Assembly: GCA_011390205.1 (NCBI GenBank)
Contig: JAABSX010000001.1
Coordinates: forward strand, 124,001-188,000
Length of the DNA stretch: 64,000 bases
Direction of reading: 5' to 3'
DNA from: Microscillaceae bacterium
Lineage (GTDB): Bacteria; Bacteroidota; Bacteroidia; Cytophagales; Microscillaceae
The position numbers were made by a program, and so were the translations under genes. Under the pieces are notes generated by a model, which saw only the letters and a list, made by a program, of their open reading frames with translations, had not been told where the DNA came from and did no database searches. This document shows, one piece after another, positions 44,502 to 53,655 of this stretch. The stretch's first letter is position 1; each line of letters begins with the position of its first letter.

Positions 44502-47500
44502 TTACTTTACTGCTTTCAATAGCTCTTCAATGGCTCTTTCTAGCTGTTGGTCTTTGCCTTTGCTGATGAGGTTAGGGTCATTTTTAAGGACTACATCAGG
44601 CACGGTTTGGTTATTTTCTAGCCATTCGCCCTTGGCATTTTTGGCACTGACAGGCACAGAACCCCAGCGGGTAGCTCCGTCTTGCAGTCCTTCCCATCCT
44701 GCAAAACTACAAGTGCCAGGCACGGGCATTCCTATCATCTTGCCAATGCCTAAGTCTTGGTAGCCACAAGCAAAGCAATGCCCATCACTGTAGTTAGATT
44801 CATTGACCATTGCCACAGAAGGTTTTGTCCAGCGGAAAGTAGGTTCGTAGCCCACAGAGCGACTCTCAATGGCATAGTCTAAGAATTTTTTGCCTGTCAA
44901 GAACATCGCCAAATCAGCCACCAAATCTCCACCACCATTGAAGCGGGTATCTATAATCATTCCTTTGCGGTCGTGGTATTTGCCCATTACTTCCTCATAG
45001 ACACTTCTATAAGGCCCATCTCCCATGCCTGGGATATGTACATAGCCCAGTTGTCCTTTGCTGAGGCTATCTACCAGATGCTGGCTTTGTTGTACCCAAC
45101 GCCTGTAAAGCAAGCCGCTTTCTTCTCCGAGTGAAATGGGTTTTACCGTAACTTGTTGGCGGGTCTTAGAAGCAGGGTCAAACAGTTCTAAAAGCGTAAA
45201 TTTATCTTGTTTGCGATTTAAGAATTTGGCAATGTCTTGGGCATTGCTGAGGGCTTCTCCGTCTATTTTCTCGATAATCATTCCTGCTTTTGCACGGATA
45301 TTTTCTTTATCTAGCGGGCCTCCTTGTATGATTTCAGCGATTTTGATGCCCTCTCCTGTGTAGGCATAGTCCATAAAAATACCTAGTGAGGATGTGCGGT
45401 CGCCATTGGGTGCTGAGGCACGGTAGCTTGCTCCACAGTGAGAGACATTGAGCTCGCCGAGCATTTCGGAGAGTAATTCCGCAAATTCATAGCCTGTGCC
45501 TACAGAAGGAACTTTGACCGAATAGACTTCTTTCAATTCATCCCAGTTGGCACCGTGAAAAGTAGAGATATAAAACATGGCTTTGGTTCTGCTCCAGACG
45601 TGTTCAAACATACGCTGACGCTCTGCGTCTGTGTCTAGGTTAAGTTCGCTGCTGATGCTGATGCTTTCTTTTTTGAAAGAACTAGGGTCTATTTTAGAAA
45701 TTCGCCCATCGGCAAGCAAAAACAAGTTTTTCATTTCTTTGTCCCAAGCAAGTTGTCCGCCCCTTGTGCCGAGTGATAGCACCATTTTGGTTTCTTGGGT
45801 GCGGAGTTCCGTACTCCAGAGGTTGTATCCTTTTTCAAAACTAGCCAAGTAAAACAGTTTTTCGCCATCTTTTGAGAGGACGGCATCGCCCAGCGAAGAG
45901 GAGTGAATGGTCAGGCGTGTTTTTCGGTTTTCTAAGCCTTCAAAATTAATCTTGACCGTTGTATCTTTCTTGACTTCTGTTTTTTTCTTGTCTTTAGAAT
46001 CTTCCTCTTTTTTGTCTTTCTTTTCCTTTTCTTCTATTTCTTTGAGCAAGGCAAAATCATCTTTGCTAAGGTTAAATCTATCCCAAGCTTCTTGAGTAAA
46101 AAACATCGTATAAACGTCAAGCTGCGTTTCGCCACTTTTGGCGTAGCTTCTGAGTCCATCTCTATCACTGTACCAGAGCATTTGTTTGCCACCATTGACC
46201 CATTTGGGATTGTAGTCTCCGTAGCCACTTTGGGTAAGATTAATCATTTTTGATTTGCCATCGGCGGCAATCAAGACGGCTTCACTGTTAGACATCACAG
46301 GAGAATATTCTGCCAAAATCCACTTACCGTCAGGGCTCCAAGCAAAATACTGGTCGCCATCTCCCATATAAAAAAGCTCGTCAGGTGTGAGCAAAGTACG
46401 GCTTTGCTTGGAGGCTAAGTTGTAGATTTTGAGTGAACGGCGGTTTTCGATGAAGGCGATTTCTTTGCCATCAGGAGAGTATTTAGGCTCATAGCTGTCA
46501 GGAGAATTGGGCATCAGTGCCTCTTCTTTGAGTGTAGTAGAGGCATAAAAATAAGGTTCTTCACTTCTGGCTTTGCTGGTCTGGTAGATTTGCCATTTCT
46601 CAGCACCTTCTCTAGCGAATAAAATATGCTTTCCATCGGGTGAAAAACTCACAAAACGCTCTTGCTCAGGGGTATTGGTGATTCGCTTGGTCATATCACC
46701 TTCTACTGATGACACAAATACCTCTCCACGCACGATATATACCACTTCTTTTCCATCTGGTGAGATGTCCATTTCACGGACATTGCCACTGATAGGGATA
46801 ATTTGCTGTGAATTGCTTTTGTCTCCCATTCGGATATTGATATTGACTTTGGTGGCTTGCCCGCCTTTGTCGGAGGTGTAGAGGTCGCCATCGTAGCTAA
46901 AGCAAAGTTTGCCTTCTTTGGAGCTACTCAAAAAACGGACAGGGTGCTTGGTAAAAGTAGTAATTTGCTGAGATTGGCTCGGATTGCTTAGGCTTAATTT
47001 ATGCACATTAAAGCTCCCACTTGCCTCACTGAGGTAATACAGACTTTGCTCATCGTCGGCAAAGACAGGGTTGCGGTCTTCCCCTTCAAATTTGGTGAGC
47101 ATGGTGTGGGTATTGCTGCTTTTATCAAAAAGCCAGATATCTCTAGTAATGGCTGATTTGTGGTGCTTACGCCAAGCATTTTCATAGCCTTTTTGGTCGT
47201 GATAGACCATTTTAGAGCCGTCTTTGCTCACTTGAATGTCTTCGGCAGGGATGGTCCAGAGTTGGGCTACTCTTCCGCCATTGGTAGGCACAGTATAGAC
47301 TTCGGGCTGTGCCCCTGTAGGGTATTGGCGGTGCGTTACGGCATCTTGCCTTTGCCCTCCAAAGATGACTTGCTTGCCATCAGCCGTAAAGCTGTAGGGG
47401 TATTCTGAATTAGAATGATAAGTAAGGCGAGTAGCCATGCCCCCTCTTGCATCTATCACAAATACATCAAAATTACCGTATCTATCAGAGGCGAAGGCAA

Positions 47501-47735
47501 TCTGAGAGCCGTCGGGCGACCACACAGGCATAAAATCGTGGGCTTCGTGGATGGTCAGTGGCAGGGCATCCCCTCCATTAGAAGATACAGTAAATAAATC
47601 TCCTTTGTAGGTGAAGGCGATTTGAGAGCCATCAGGCGAGATGGCCGCATAGCGAAACCAATTACTGCTAGGCTGTGCCATGGCTGCACTCAGACAGAAA
47701 AGGCTTATTAAAAAGGTAAGTAGTTGTTTTTTCAT
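44502..47735 (-). CDS. tricorn-like S41 protease (propeller-PDZ-S41)
   Basis: A 1077-residue secreted protease. After the signal peptide (to about residue 21, AMA) come repeated PD40-type blades (ISPDGSQIAF, WSPDGSQIAFASDRYGNFDV, FSPDGKHILFARE) forming a propeller at about 25-570, then a charged Lys/Glu stretch near 590. A second propeller-like part is followed by the tricorn core, a PDZ domain around 800-860 (GIKIAEIIQGGPLD) and an S41 catalytic domain from about 880, with GMIIDTRFNGGGDLVADLAMF and the SDGHCFACGYQDLG region that should carry the nucleophile Ser. Tricorn proteases trim peptides. This exported form probably cleaves peptides in the periplasm or outside. Confidence 0.9.
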   Translation of the reverse strand: MKKQLLTFLISLFCLSAAMAQPSSNWFRYAAISPDGSQIAFTYKGDLFTVSSNGGDALPLTIHEAHDFMPVWSPDGSQIAFASDRYGNFDVFVIDARGGMATRLTYHSNSEYPYSFTADGKQVIFGGQRQDAVTHRQYPTGAQPEVYTVPTNGGRVAQLWTIPAEDIQVSKDGSKMVYHDQKGYENAWRKHHKSAITRDIWLFDKSSNTHTMLTKFEGEDRNPVFADDEQSLYYLSEASGSFNVHKLSLSNPSQSQQITTFTKHPVRFLSSSKEGKLCFSYDGDLYTSDKGGQATKVNINIRMGDKSNSQQIIPISGNVREMDISPDGKEVVYIVRGEVFVSSVEGDMTKRITNTPEQERFVSFSPDGKHILFAREGAEKWQIYQTSKARSEEPYFYASTTLKEEALMPNSPDSYEPKYSPDGKEIAFIENRRSLKIYNLASKQSRTLLTPDELFYMGDGDQYFAWSPDGKWILAEYSPVMSNSEAVLIAADGKSKMINLTQSGYGDYNPKWVNGGKQMLWYSDRDGLRSYAKSGETQLDVYTMFFTQEAWDRFNLSKDDFALLKEIEEKEKKDKKEEDSKDKKKTEVKKDTTVKINFEGLENRKTRLTIHSSSLGDAVLSKDGEKLFYLASFEKGYNLWSTELRTQETKMVLSLGTRGGQLAWDKEMKNLFLLADGRISKIDPSSFKKESISISSELNLDTDAERQRMFEHVWSRTKAMFYISTFHGANWDELKEVYSVKVPSVGTGYEFAELLSEMLGELNVSHCGASYRASAPNGDRTSSLGIFMDYAYTGEGIKIAEIIQGGPLDKENIRAKAGMIIEKIDGEALSNAQDIAKFLNRKQDKFTLLELFDPASKTRQQVTVKPISLGEESGLLYRRWVQQSQHLVDSLSKGQLGYVHIPGMGDGPYRSVYEEVMGKYHDRKGMIIDTRFNGGGDLVADLAMFLTGKKFLDYAIESRSVGYEPTFRWTKPSVAMVNESNYSDGHCFACGYQDLGIGKMIGMPVPGTCSFAGWEGLQDGATRWGSVPVSAKNAKGEWLENNQTVPDVVLKNDPNLISKGKDQQLERAIEELLKAVK

Positions 47736-48033
47736 GTGAAGTTTAATGAAGGTTATCTTATAAAAAGTAAGGTCAGCTACAAAGAAAGAGTAGCTTCATT
47801 TATCTTATTACAATGCTAATTATAATTTTTTAAATTATTGTTATCGCTTCGTGATTTAACGTATTATTTAGGTTTCTAATTTTTGGATAACTTTAGAAGG
47901 TGGAACGATGAATGTAGTCTTCATCTCCTTGGTTTGTGTCTTCACAAACCGAAACGCTTCTTGGATCGTGAAGATACGAATCACAGGCTTGGGTTTAAAA
48001 AATGCAACAGTTAGAATAAAATAATCGTCAATA
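47736..48033. other. 298-bp intergenic region with a tight hairpin
   Basis: AT-rich, no gene seen. At 47931-47950, GGTTTGTG and CACAAACC form a perfect 8-bp stem with a TCTT loop, preceded by a smaller GATGA/TCATC pair. It has no T run and may be a repeat remnant. Confidence 0.45.
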
Positions 48034-48256
48034 ATGCAAAAAAACAATATTATAATGATAAAATATCTATTTACTTCTTTTCTGATTTTATTTTTTTCTT
48101 ACAATGTTACAGCTCAAGATTACTCAGTAGTCCGTAATGATAATGGCAAATATGGTCTGCTAGACAATGCCTCACAGGAAATGATTATTCCTTGTAAATT
48201 ATGATGGAATTTATCCGAGTGTTAAGGCAAGGAGTATTAATAAAATAGCTGGATGA
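48034..48256 (+). pseudogene. frameshifted, truncated WG-repeat exported protein
   Basis: From ATG 48034 the frame codes a signal peptide (hydrophobic residues 9-26, cut near VTAQ) and the start of a WG beta repeat: NDNGKYGLLDNASQEMIIPCK. A one-base insertion near 48199 brings a stop at 48202-48204. In the next frame the repeat continues normally (YDGIYPSVKARS) and stops after about 20 codons at 48254-48256. WG-repeat proteins normally have many repeats, so most of the gene is missing. It is a remnant, unlikely to be functional. Confidence 0.65.
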
Positions 48257-48304
48257 ATATTATCAGAGTTCACATAAAAAAAAGAGGAGAATCCATCATA
48301 AAAC

Positions 48305-49531
48305 TCAGCCAGGTATAAGCAAAGAAGAATCTCCATAACTCAAAAAACGGTATTCATTGGCGAGTGCTTGTTCATAGACTTTTCGCCAATCTTCTCCTAT
48401 AAAAGCAGCTACCAAGAGAATCAGTGTAGTATTGGGCATGTGATAATTGGTAATCAATGATTTACAGACTTTAAAATCATAGCCAGGAAAAATAAAAATT
48501 TCCGTCTCACCAGGCAGCTCTAGGAGGTAGTGCTGCTGCATATAAGCATTGATAAGTGCCAGACTTTCTTTGAGGCTGATGCAGTCTTTTTTTGTGATTT
48601 GGTAGGGGAACAGCTTCTCGATAAAAAATGGGATAGGTGCAAGATTGCCTGTTTCTTGAGCTTTTTTGAGTTTAATACCAAACCAGTACAGGCTTTCTAA
48701 GGCACGCATAGAAGTAGTGCCTACAGCCACAATGTTTTCTGTGTTTTCTTGGAGTCTTTGTATATTGTCTCTCGTGAAGATAATCTGCTCTAGGTGCATG
48801 TTATGTGCTTCTACAGTATCAGATTTAATGGGTTGGAAGGTGCCGCCGCCTACATGTAGTGTGAGGAATAATTTTTCAATTCCTTTTTTGTCAAGGTCAT
48901 TCAAGACCCTGTCTGTGAAGTGAAGCCCTGCTGTAGGGGCAGCTACGGCTCCTTCACTTGCCGAATAGACTGTCTGGTATTGGGCTTGGTCTTCATCACT
49001 CACCTCTCTTTTTAGGTAAGGGGGCAGCGGAAGGTTGCCAAATTTCTGGAGTATCTCCAAAAAGGGAAGCCCATCTTCATTCCAGCGAAGTGCCACAATT
49101 TGCTTATCAGCATCTATCAGTTCAGCTTCTAGTACCAGCATAAGCTCTCCAAAAATCAATTCTTGTTTCAGAATTTCGCCATTTTTCCAGCGTTTTTTAT
49201 TGCCCACCATACAGTGCCAGCGGACAGCAGAGGTCGCTTGTGTCATTAAACTCATCAGGGCAGGCTGCTCAGGCTCTACCAAAAAAATCTCAATCAAAGC
49301 CCCTGTTTCTTTCCTAAAATAAAGCCTTGCAGGGATAACCTTGGTATCATTAAAGACCAATAAAGTCTGATTATTTAAAAAATAAGGCAACTTAAAAAAC
49401 TGTGAATGTGTGATTTCGCCCTTGTCATAAATAAGTAGTTTTGCCTCATCACGTTTGGCGAGCGGATGCTGCGCAATGCGTTCTTCGGGCAGTTCGTACT
49501 GAAATTCTCCAAGGTTTATTTCTGAATGCAT
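48305..49531 (-). CDS. queA: tRNA ribosyltransferase-isomerase QueA-type protein
   Basis: A 408-residue protein matching S-adenosylmethionine:tRNA ribosyltransferase-isomerase. Markers are ELPEERIAQHPLAKRDEAKL, TLLVFNDTKVIPARL, and the active site segment AAPTAGLHFTDRVL, then LHVGGGTFQPIKSDTV and the late NYHMPNTTLILLVAAFIG. It moves the ribose of SAM onto 7-aminomethyl-7-deazaguanine in tRNA, next to last step of queuosine synthesis. It is longer than the usual 340-residue QueA, as in a second QueA-like branch common in Bacteroidota, so an alternative substrate is possible. Confidence 0.9.
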   Translation of the reverse strand: MHSEINLGEFQYELPEERIAQHPLAKRDEAKLLIYDKGEITHSQFFKLPYFLNNQTLLVFNDTKVIPARLYFRKETGALIEIFLVEPEQPALMSLMTQATSAVRWHCMVGNKKRWKNGEILKQELIFGELMLVLEAELIDADKQIVALRWNEDGLPFLEILQKFGNLPLPPYLKREVSDEDQAQYQTVYSASEGAVAAPTAGLHFTDRVLNDLDKKGIEKLFLTLHVGGGTFQPIKSDTVEAHNMHLEQIIFTRDNIQRLQENTENIVAVGTTSMRALESLYWFGIKLKKAQETGNLAPIPFFIEKLFPYQITKKDCISLKESLALINAYMQQHYLLELPGETEIFIFPGYDFKVCKSLITNYHMPNTTLILLVAAFIGEDWRKVYEQALANEYRFLSYGDSSLLIPG

Positions 49532-49855
49532 GGGAGTATGGGTTATGGGTGAAAAATATCTTTGAATGTGTTAATTTTTTTGATGAAGCCTGATTTAGTT
49601 TATTTGGAATATTCATCGGTATGATAAAAATTCAATCCACAAAAATAGGGATGTTTGCATACAAGTAAATAGATAATTTAAAATTGATGTTTGAAAATTA
49701 TTTAATCCATTGATTATCAATTATTTATATGCAGATAGATAAGTGCCCACAAATAAGCCATAAGTACTTATTGGGGATTTAAAATGAATTGTGTTTATTT
49801 GTGGGCGCAAGGCAATCAGGTATCAAGAATAAAACAAAAATAAAAACAATATACA
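49532..49855. other. 324-bp intergenic region upstream of the penicillin acylase gene
   Basis: AT-rich and non-coding. It holds a TATCTTTG box at 49557-49564 in plus direction, with no matching -33, and the long hairpin at 49745-49806. Confidence 0.5.
49745..49806 (+). promoter_or_regulatory. long hairpin before the penicillin acylase gene
   Basis: GCCCACAAATAA (49745-49756) and its complement (49795-49806) form a perfect 12-bp stem. The 38-nt loop contains the 12-bp palindrome ATAAGTACTTAT (49760-49771). No T run follows. It ends 50 bp before the ATG, so it could act in the leader; a role is inference. Confidence 0.4.
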
Positions 49856-52042
49856 ATGACACAAAGAATACTTTTCATCTTTGCACTTTTTTTGGTGGGC
49901 TGCGAGGCGGCTCAGAAAGACAATAAAATACTCAGCGAGAAAGAACGCTGGGAACTGCATGCCGCCAATACAGAAATCATCAGAGATGATTTTGGAGTGC
50001 CTCATATCTATGGCAAAACTGACGCAGATGCCGTTTTTGGCCTACTTTATGCCCAATGTGAAGATGATTTTAACCGTGTAGAGCGAAATTATATTTGGGC
50101 TATCGGCAGGCTGGCAGAGGTAGAAGGTGAAGAAGCGATTTACAGTGATTTGCGGGCAAAACTGTATATGTCAGAAGAAAAAGCAAAGGAAAATCTCAAA
50201 AATAGCCCCCAATGGCTGCAAACACTTTGTCAGGCTTTTGCAGATGGCATTAATTTTTACTTGGATACCCATCCCGAGGTAAAGCCCAAACTCTTGACCC
50301 GTTTTGAGCCTTGGATGCCTATGTATTTTAGCGAAGGGTCTATCGGAGGAGACATCGAGAGTATCTCTACGGAGCAGATAAAGGATTTTTATGAAAAATC
50401 TTCCCAGAATCTCAGCCTAAATATTCACCAAGGATTTATACAAGCCTCCGATGATGAGCCAAGGGGCTCTAATGGCTTTGCCATTGCAGGCGAACGCACC
50501 GCCTCTGGAGCTGCCATGCTGCTCATCAATCCGCATACTTCTTTTTTCTTTCGTGGAGAGGTGCATGTAGTCAGTGAAGAAGGACTCAATGCTTACGGGG
50601 CAGTTACTTGGGGGCAATTCTTTGTCTATCAAGGATTTAACGAAAAAACAGGCTGGATGCACACCTCCACAGGGGTAGATATGATTGACCAATTTGAAGA
50701 AACCATTCAGAAAACCGAAAAGGGATTGACTTACAAATACGGAGATGAATTTAGGGCTATAGACTCTGCCCAAGTAACTCTGAAGTACAAAACCGAAAAA
50801 GGGTTTAAAGAAAAATCTTTTATGACCTATCATACCCACCATGGCCCCATCACACACGGCAACGGCGATAAATGGGTAGCTACTGCCCTGATGTGGAGCC
50901 CTGTCAAAGCACTGGAGCAATCATACACCCGCACCAAGCAATCTAACCACAAGGAATTTTACAAGATAATGGACATCCGCACCAACTCATCTAACAATAC
51001 CGTCTATGCCGATGCAGATGGAAATATCGCTTACTACCATGGTAATTTTATCCCCAAAAGAGATACCAGTTTCGACTACAGCAAGCCTGTAGATGGCAGC
51101 AATCCGAAAACAGACTGGCAAGGAATCCACGAACTTAAAGACAATATCTTGGTCTTAAATCCTAAAAATGGATGGATTCAGAATTGTAATTCTACCCCTT
51201 TTACCAGTGCAGGAAAATACAGCCCCAAAAGAGAAAATTACCCCAACTACATGGCTACTTTTCCCGAAAATTTTAGGGGCATACACGCCATTCCTTTGCT
51301 AGAGGCTGCCAAAAATCTGACACTAGACAAACTCATTGAGCTTGCCTATGACCCCTATCTCCCTGGTGCTGATACACTTATGAAGGGAGTTATCCGAGCC
51401 TATGAGCAAAATCCCACAGGTTACGAAGACCTCAAAGAGTCCGTAGAAACGCTTAAAAAATGGGATTTTAAAGTATCTAAAGAAACTATAGCCATGACGA
51501 TGAGCGATTATTACCTCAAAATATTTAATCAATCAAGGGAGATTCCAGAAGGAAATTACATGGAAAAACTTTACTACATCGCCTCAGGGGCAGCCCCCAA
51601 GCTACGCCTCGATATATTCAGAAAGGCACTCACAACCCTCAAAGAAGACTTCGGCACTACACAAGTGCCTTGGGGAGAATACAACCGATACCAACGCCTA
51701 GACGGAGAAGTTCAGCAAATATTTAATGACAGTCTTAAAAGTATGCCCGTAGGGATGGCCTCTAGCCGCTGGGGGGCTTTGGCTTCTTTTGGAGCAAGGA
51801 GAGGCGAAAATACCAGAAGACAATATGGCGTGGCTGGCAATAGTTTTGTGGCAGTGGTAGAGTTTGGTAAAAGGCTCAAAGCCAAATCTATCTTGGCAGG
51901 TGGGCAAAGCGGAGACCCAGCTTCCCCACACTTTGATGACCAATTGATGCCTTACATTGATTGTAAATTCAAAGAAGTGGCTTTTTACAAAGAAGATGTA
52001 CTCAAAAGGGCCAAAAAACGCTACCATCCCGGAGAAAAGTAG
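49856..52042 (+). CDS. penicillin acylase-family lipoprotein
   Basis: A 728-residue Ntn-hydrolase. The signal peptide ends in a lipobox (LFLVGC, Cys16). The alpha-chain region has VPHIYGKTDADAVFGLLYAQ. The nucleophile Ser is at residue 205 in PRGSNGFAIAG and would become the new N-terminus of the beta chain after self-cleavage. Later family markers are MLLINPHTSF, the WMHTSTGVDMIDQFEE segment and GGQSGDPASPHF near the end. Members hydrolyse amide side chains, for example of beta-lactams or acyl-homoserine lactones. The true substrate cannot be told here. Being surface-exposed or periplasmic fits quorum-signal or antibiotic degradation. Confidence 0.9.
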   Translation: MTQRILFIFALFLVGCEAAQKDNKILSEKERWELHAANTEIIRDDFGVPHIYGKTDADAVFGLLYAQCEDDFNRVERNYIWAIGRLAEVEGEEAIYSDLRAKLYMSEEKAKENLKNSPQWLQTLCQAFADGINFYLDTHPEVKPKLLTRFEPWMPMYFSEGSIGGDIESISTEQIKDFYEKSSQNLSLNIHQGFIQASDDEPRGSNGFAIAGERTASGAAMLLINPHTSFFFRGEVHVVSEEGLNAYGAVTWGQFFVYQGFNEKTGWMHTSTGVDMIDQFEETIQKTEKGLTYKYGDEFRAIDSAQVTLKYKTEKGFKEKSFMTYHTHHGPITHGNGDKWVATALMWSPVKALEQSYTRTKQSNHKEFYKIMDIRTNSSNNTVYADADGNIAYYHGNFIPKRDTSFDYSKPVDGSNPKTDWQGIHELKDNILVLNPKNGWIQNCNSTPFTSAGKYSPKRENYPNYMATFPENFRGIHAIPLLEAAKNLTLDKLIELAYDPYLPGADTLMKGVIRAYEQNPTGYEDLKESVETLKKWDFKVSKETIAMTMSDYYLKIFNQSREIPEGNYMEKLYYIASGAAPKLRLDIFRKALTTLKEDFGTTQVPWGEYNRYQRLDGEVQQIFNDSLKSMPVGMASSRWGALASFGARRGENTRRQYGVAGNSFVAVVEFGKRLKAKSILAGGQSGDPASPHFDDQLMPYIDCKFKEVAFYKEDVLKRAKKRYHPGEK

Positions 52043-52086
52043 CCGCTAACTATAAAAGTATAGTGAAATAATAAATCTTATGTTAA

Positions 52087-52632
52087 ATGAATACACAAAC
52101 CTATTACCAAAAAGCCATCATCTTTGCAGGGGAGAAGCACGGGGCAGAAAATCAGACCATTCCTGGCACTGAGCTGCCTTATGTCATACATCTGAGCAAT
52201 GTAGCCATGGAAATCTTGTTGGCAGCTCCTCAGTCTAAAGATTTTGACTTAAATTTTGCGGTGCAATTGGCTTTGCTGCATGATTGCTTAGAAGACACGC
52301 CCACAAGCCTAGAAGAACTGACCAACACCTTTGGGGCAGAAATAGCACAAGGAGTGCAAGCACTTACCAAAAACGGGGATTTGCCCAAGTCCGAACGTAT
52401 GCCTGATAGCCTCTCTAGAATCAAATCCCAAAGGAAAGAAGTCTGGGCAGTCAAAATAGCAGACCGAATCACCAACCTGCAAGCGCCTCCAAAACATTGG
52501 ACAAAAGAAAAATGCAAACAATACCAAGAAGAGGCCAAATTAATAGCTTCAGAACTCTCAGGGGCGAATGAGTACCTCGAGCAAAGGATTCAACAAAAAA
52601 TACAAGCATACACTCAATACCTTGCTGCATAA
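52087..52632 (+). CDS. stand-alone HD hydrolase of the RelA/SpoT (MESH1) type
   Basis: A 181-residue single-domain protein. The metal and substrate motifs of the ppGpp hydrolase domain are YVIHLSNVAMEIL, ALLHDCLEDT and VKIADRITNLQ. There is no synthetase, TGS or ACT domain, so it is not a full SpoT. Such small proteins can degrade (p)ppGpp or act as NADPH phosphatase, as in MESH1; the substrate here is open. It follows the penicillin acylase gene by 44 bp and ends in a strong bidirectional terminator. Confidence 0.8.
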   Translation: MNTQTYYQKAIIFAGEKHGAENQTIPGTELPYVIHLSNVAMEILLAAPQSKDFDLNFAVQLALLHDCLEDTPTSLEELTNTFGAEIAQGVQALTKNGDLPKSERMPDSLSRIKSQRKEVWAVKIADRITNLQAPPKHWTKEKCKQYQEEAKLIASELSGANEYLEQRIQQKIQAYTQYLAA

Positions 52633-52674
52633 AAAAAGCCTCCAAATAGAGATTTCTACTATTTGGAGGCTTTT
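52631..52674. terminator. bidirectional rho-independent terminator
   Basis: A perfect 12-bp stem GCCTCCAAATAG (52638-52649) with CTATTTGGAGGC (52659-52670), flanked by seven A before and four T after. It lies between two converging genes. Confidence 0.88.
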
Positions 52675-52685
52675 AGCTAAAAAAA

Positions 52686-53489
52686 TTATTCAAACAAATC
52701 GGGCTGTGCCTTGCTAATCATTTGCCAAAGAGGCTGAAACTGAAACCAGCCCGCAAGGTTTGTACCTACTTCTTGGCGGGTTTTTTGGGCTACTTCATGG
52801 CTAATATGAGCAGGTTTGCCCGCTGCCTCTGCAATAAGCTGCACTTGACAGCTACGCTCCATCGTAATAAACCACCAAGCCGTTTCTTCTACTGTTCTGC
52901 CTACGGTCAGTAATCCGTGATTTTTGAGAATGACCGCCTTGTGATTTCCGAGGGCTTCGCCTATTCTAGCCCCTTCATCCACTTCATTGACCACGCCTGT
53001 ATAATCATCAAACAAGCCGTGGTCTTCATAAAAAGCACAAGCATCTTGAGTAATTGGGTCTAATTTTTTGCCTAGTGTAGAGAATGCCCTGCCATAAGTA
53101 GAGTGAGAATGAGCGGCCGCAATCACATCAGGGCGGGCTTCGTGTACTTTGGAGTGAATCGCAAAGGCAGCACGATTGACGAGGGGATATTTTCCTTCTA
53201 TAATTTCTCCTAAGTGATTGACCAGCACGAGGTCGGAAGCCTTGATATGCCCAAAGTGCAAGCCAAAGGGATTGACCCAAAAGCAATCTTCCTTTTCAGG
53301 GTCTCTGACAGTGATATGCCCTGCTACCCCTTCATCAAAGCCATATTTGGCGAAAAGTCTGAAAGCTGCTGCAAGCTGCACTTTGCGGTATTGTCGGGTC
53401 TCTTTGTGGCTCTCAAACTGAGGCGGGCCTCCTACTTTGCCTAGCAAGGCTTTTTGTTCTTTGCTGAGTTCTTGGGTTTGTGTATTCAT
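52686..53489 (-). CDS. class II aldolase/adducin-family protein
   Basis: A 267-residue protein. The zinc-binding class II aldolase motifs are IAAAHSHSTYGRAF and LKNHGLLTVG, with GHITVRDPEKEDCFWVNPFG before them. Relatives include fuculose-phosphate aldolase and many unassigned dehydratase or aldolase-like proteins. No sugar-operon neighbour is present, so the substrate is open. The C-terminal WFQFQPLWQMI region is typical for the non-phosphorylated branch. The next gene upstream is 166 bp away, so it has its own promoter. Confidence 0.85.
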   Translation of the reverse strand: MNTQTQELSKEQKALLGKVGGPPQFESHKETRQYRKVQLAAAFRLFAKYGFDEGVAGHITVRDPEKEDCFWVNPFGLHFGHIKASDLVLVNHLGEIIEGKYPLVNRAAFAIHSKVHEARPDVIAAAHSHSTYGRAFSTLGKKLDPITQDACAFYEDHGLFDDYTGVVNEVDEGARIGEALGNHKAVILKNHGLLTVGRTVEETAWWFITMERSCQVQLIAEAAGKPAHISHEVAQKTRQEVGTNLAGWFQFQPLWQMISKAQPDLFE

Positions 53490-53655
53490 TTCTTTCTATG
53501 ATTTTTTTAATATAAATTAATACTTTTTCTTAAAAATACACAAGTTAAACGTCATTTACAAGATTCTTTGTGCAAAAAGCGGAAGAGATTCCCTATAAGT
53601 GTGAAGTACCTGAACTTACTTATTCCGCCTTATTTTTCAAAAAAGAAAAATTTAC

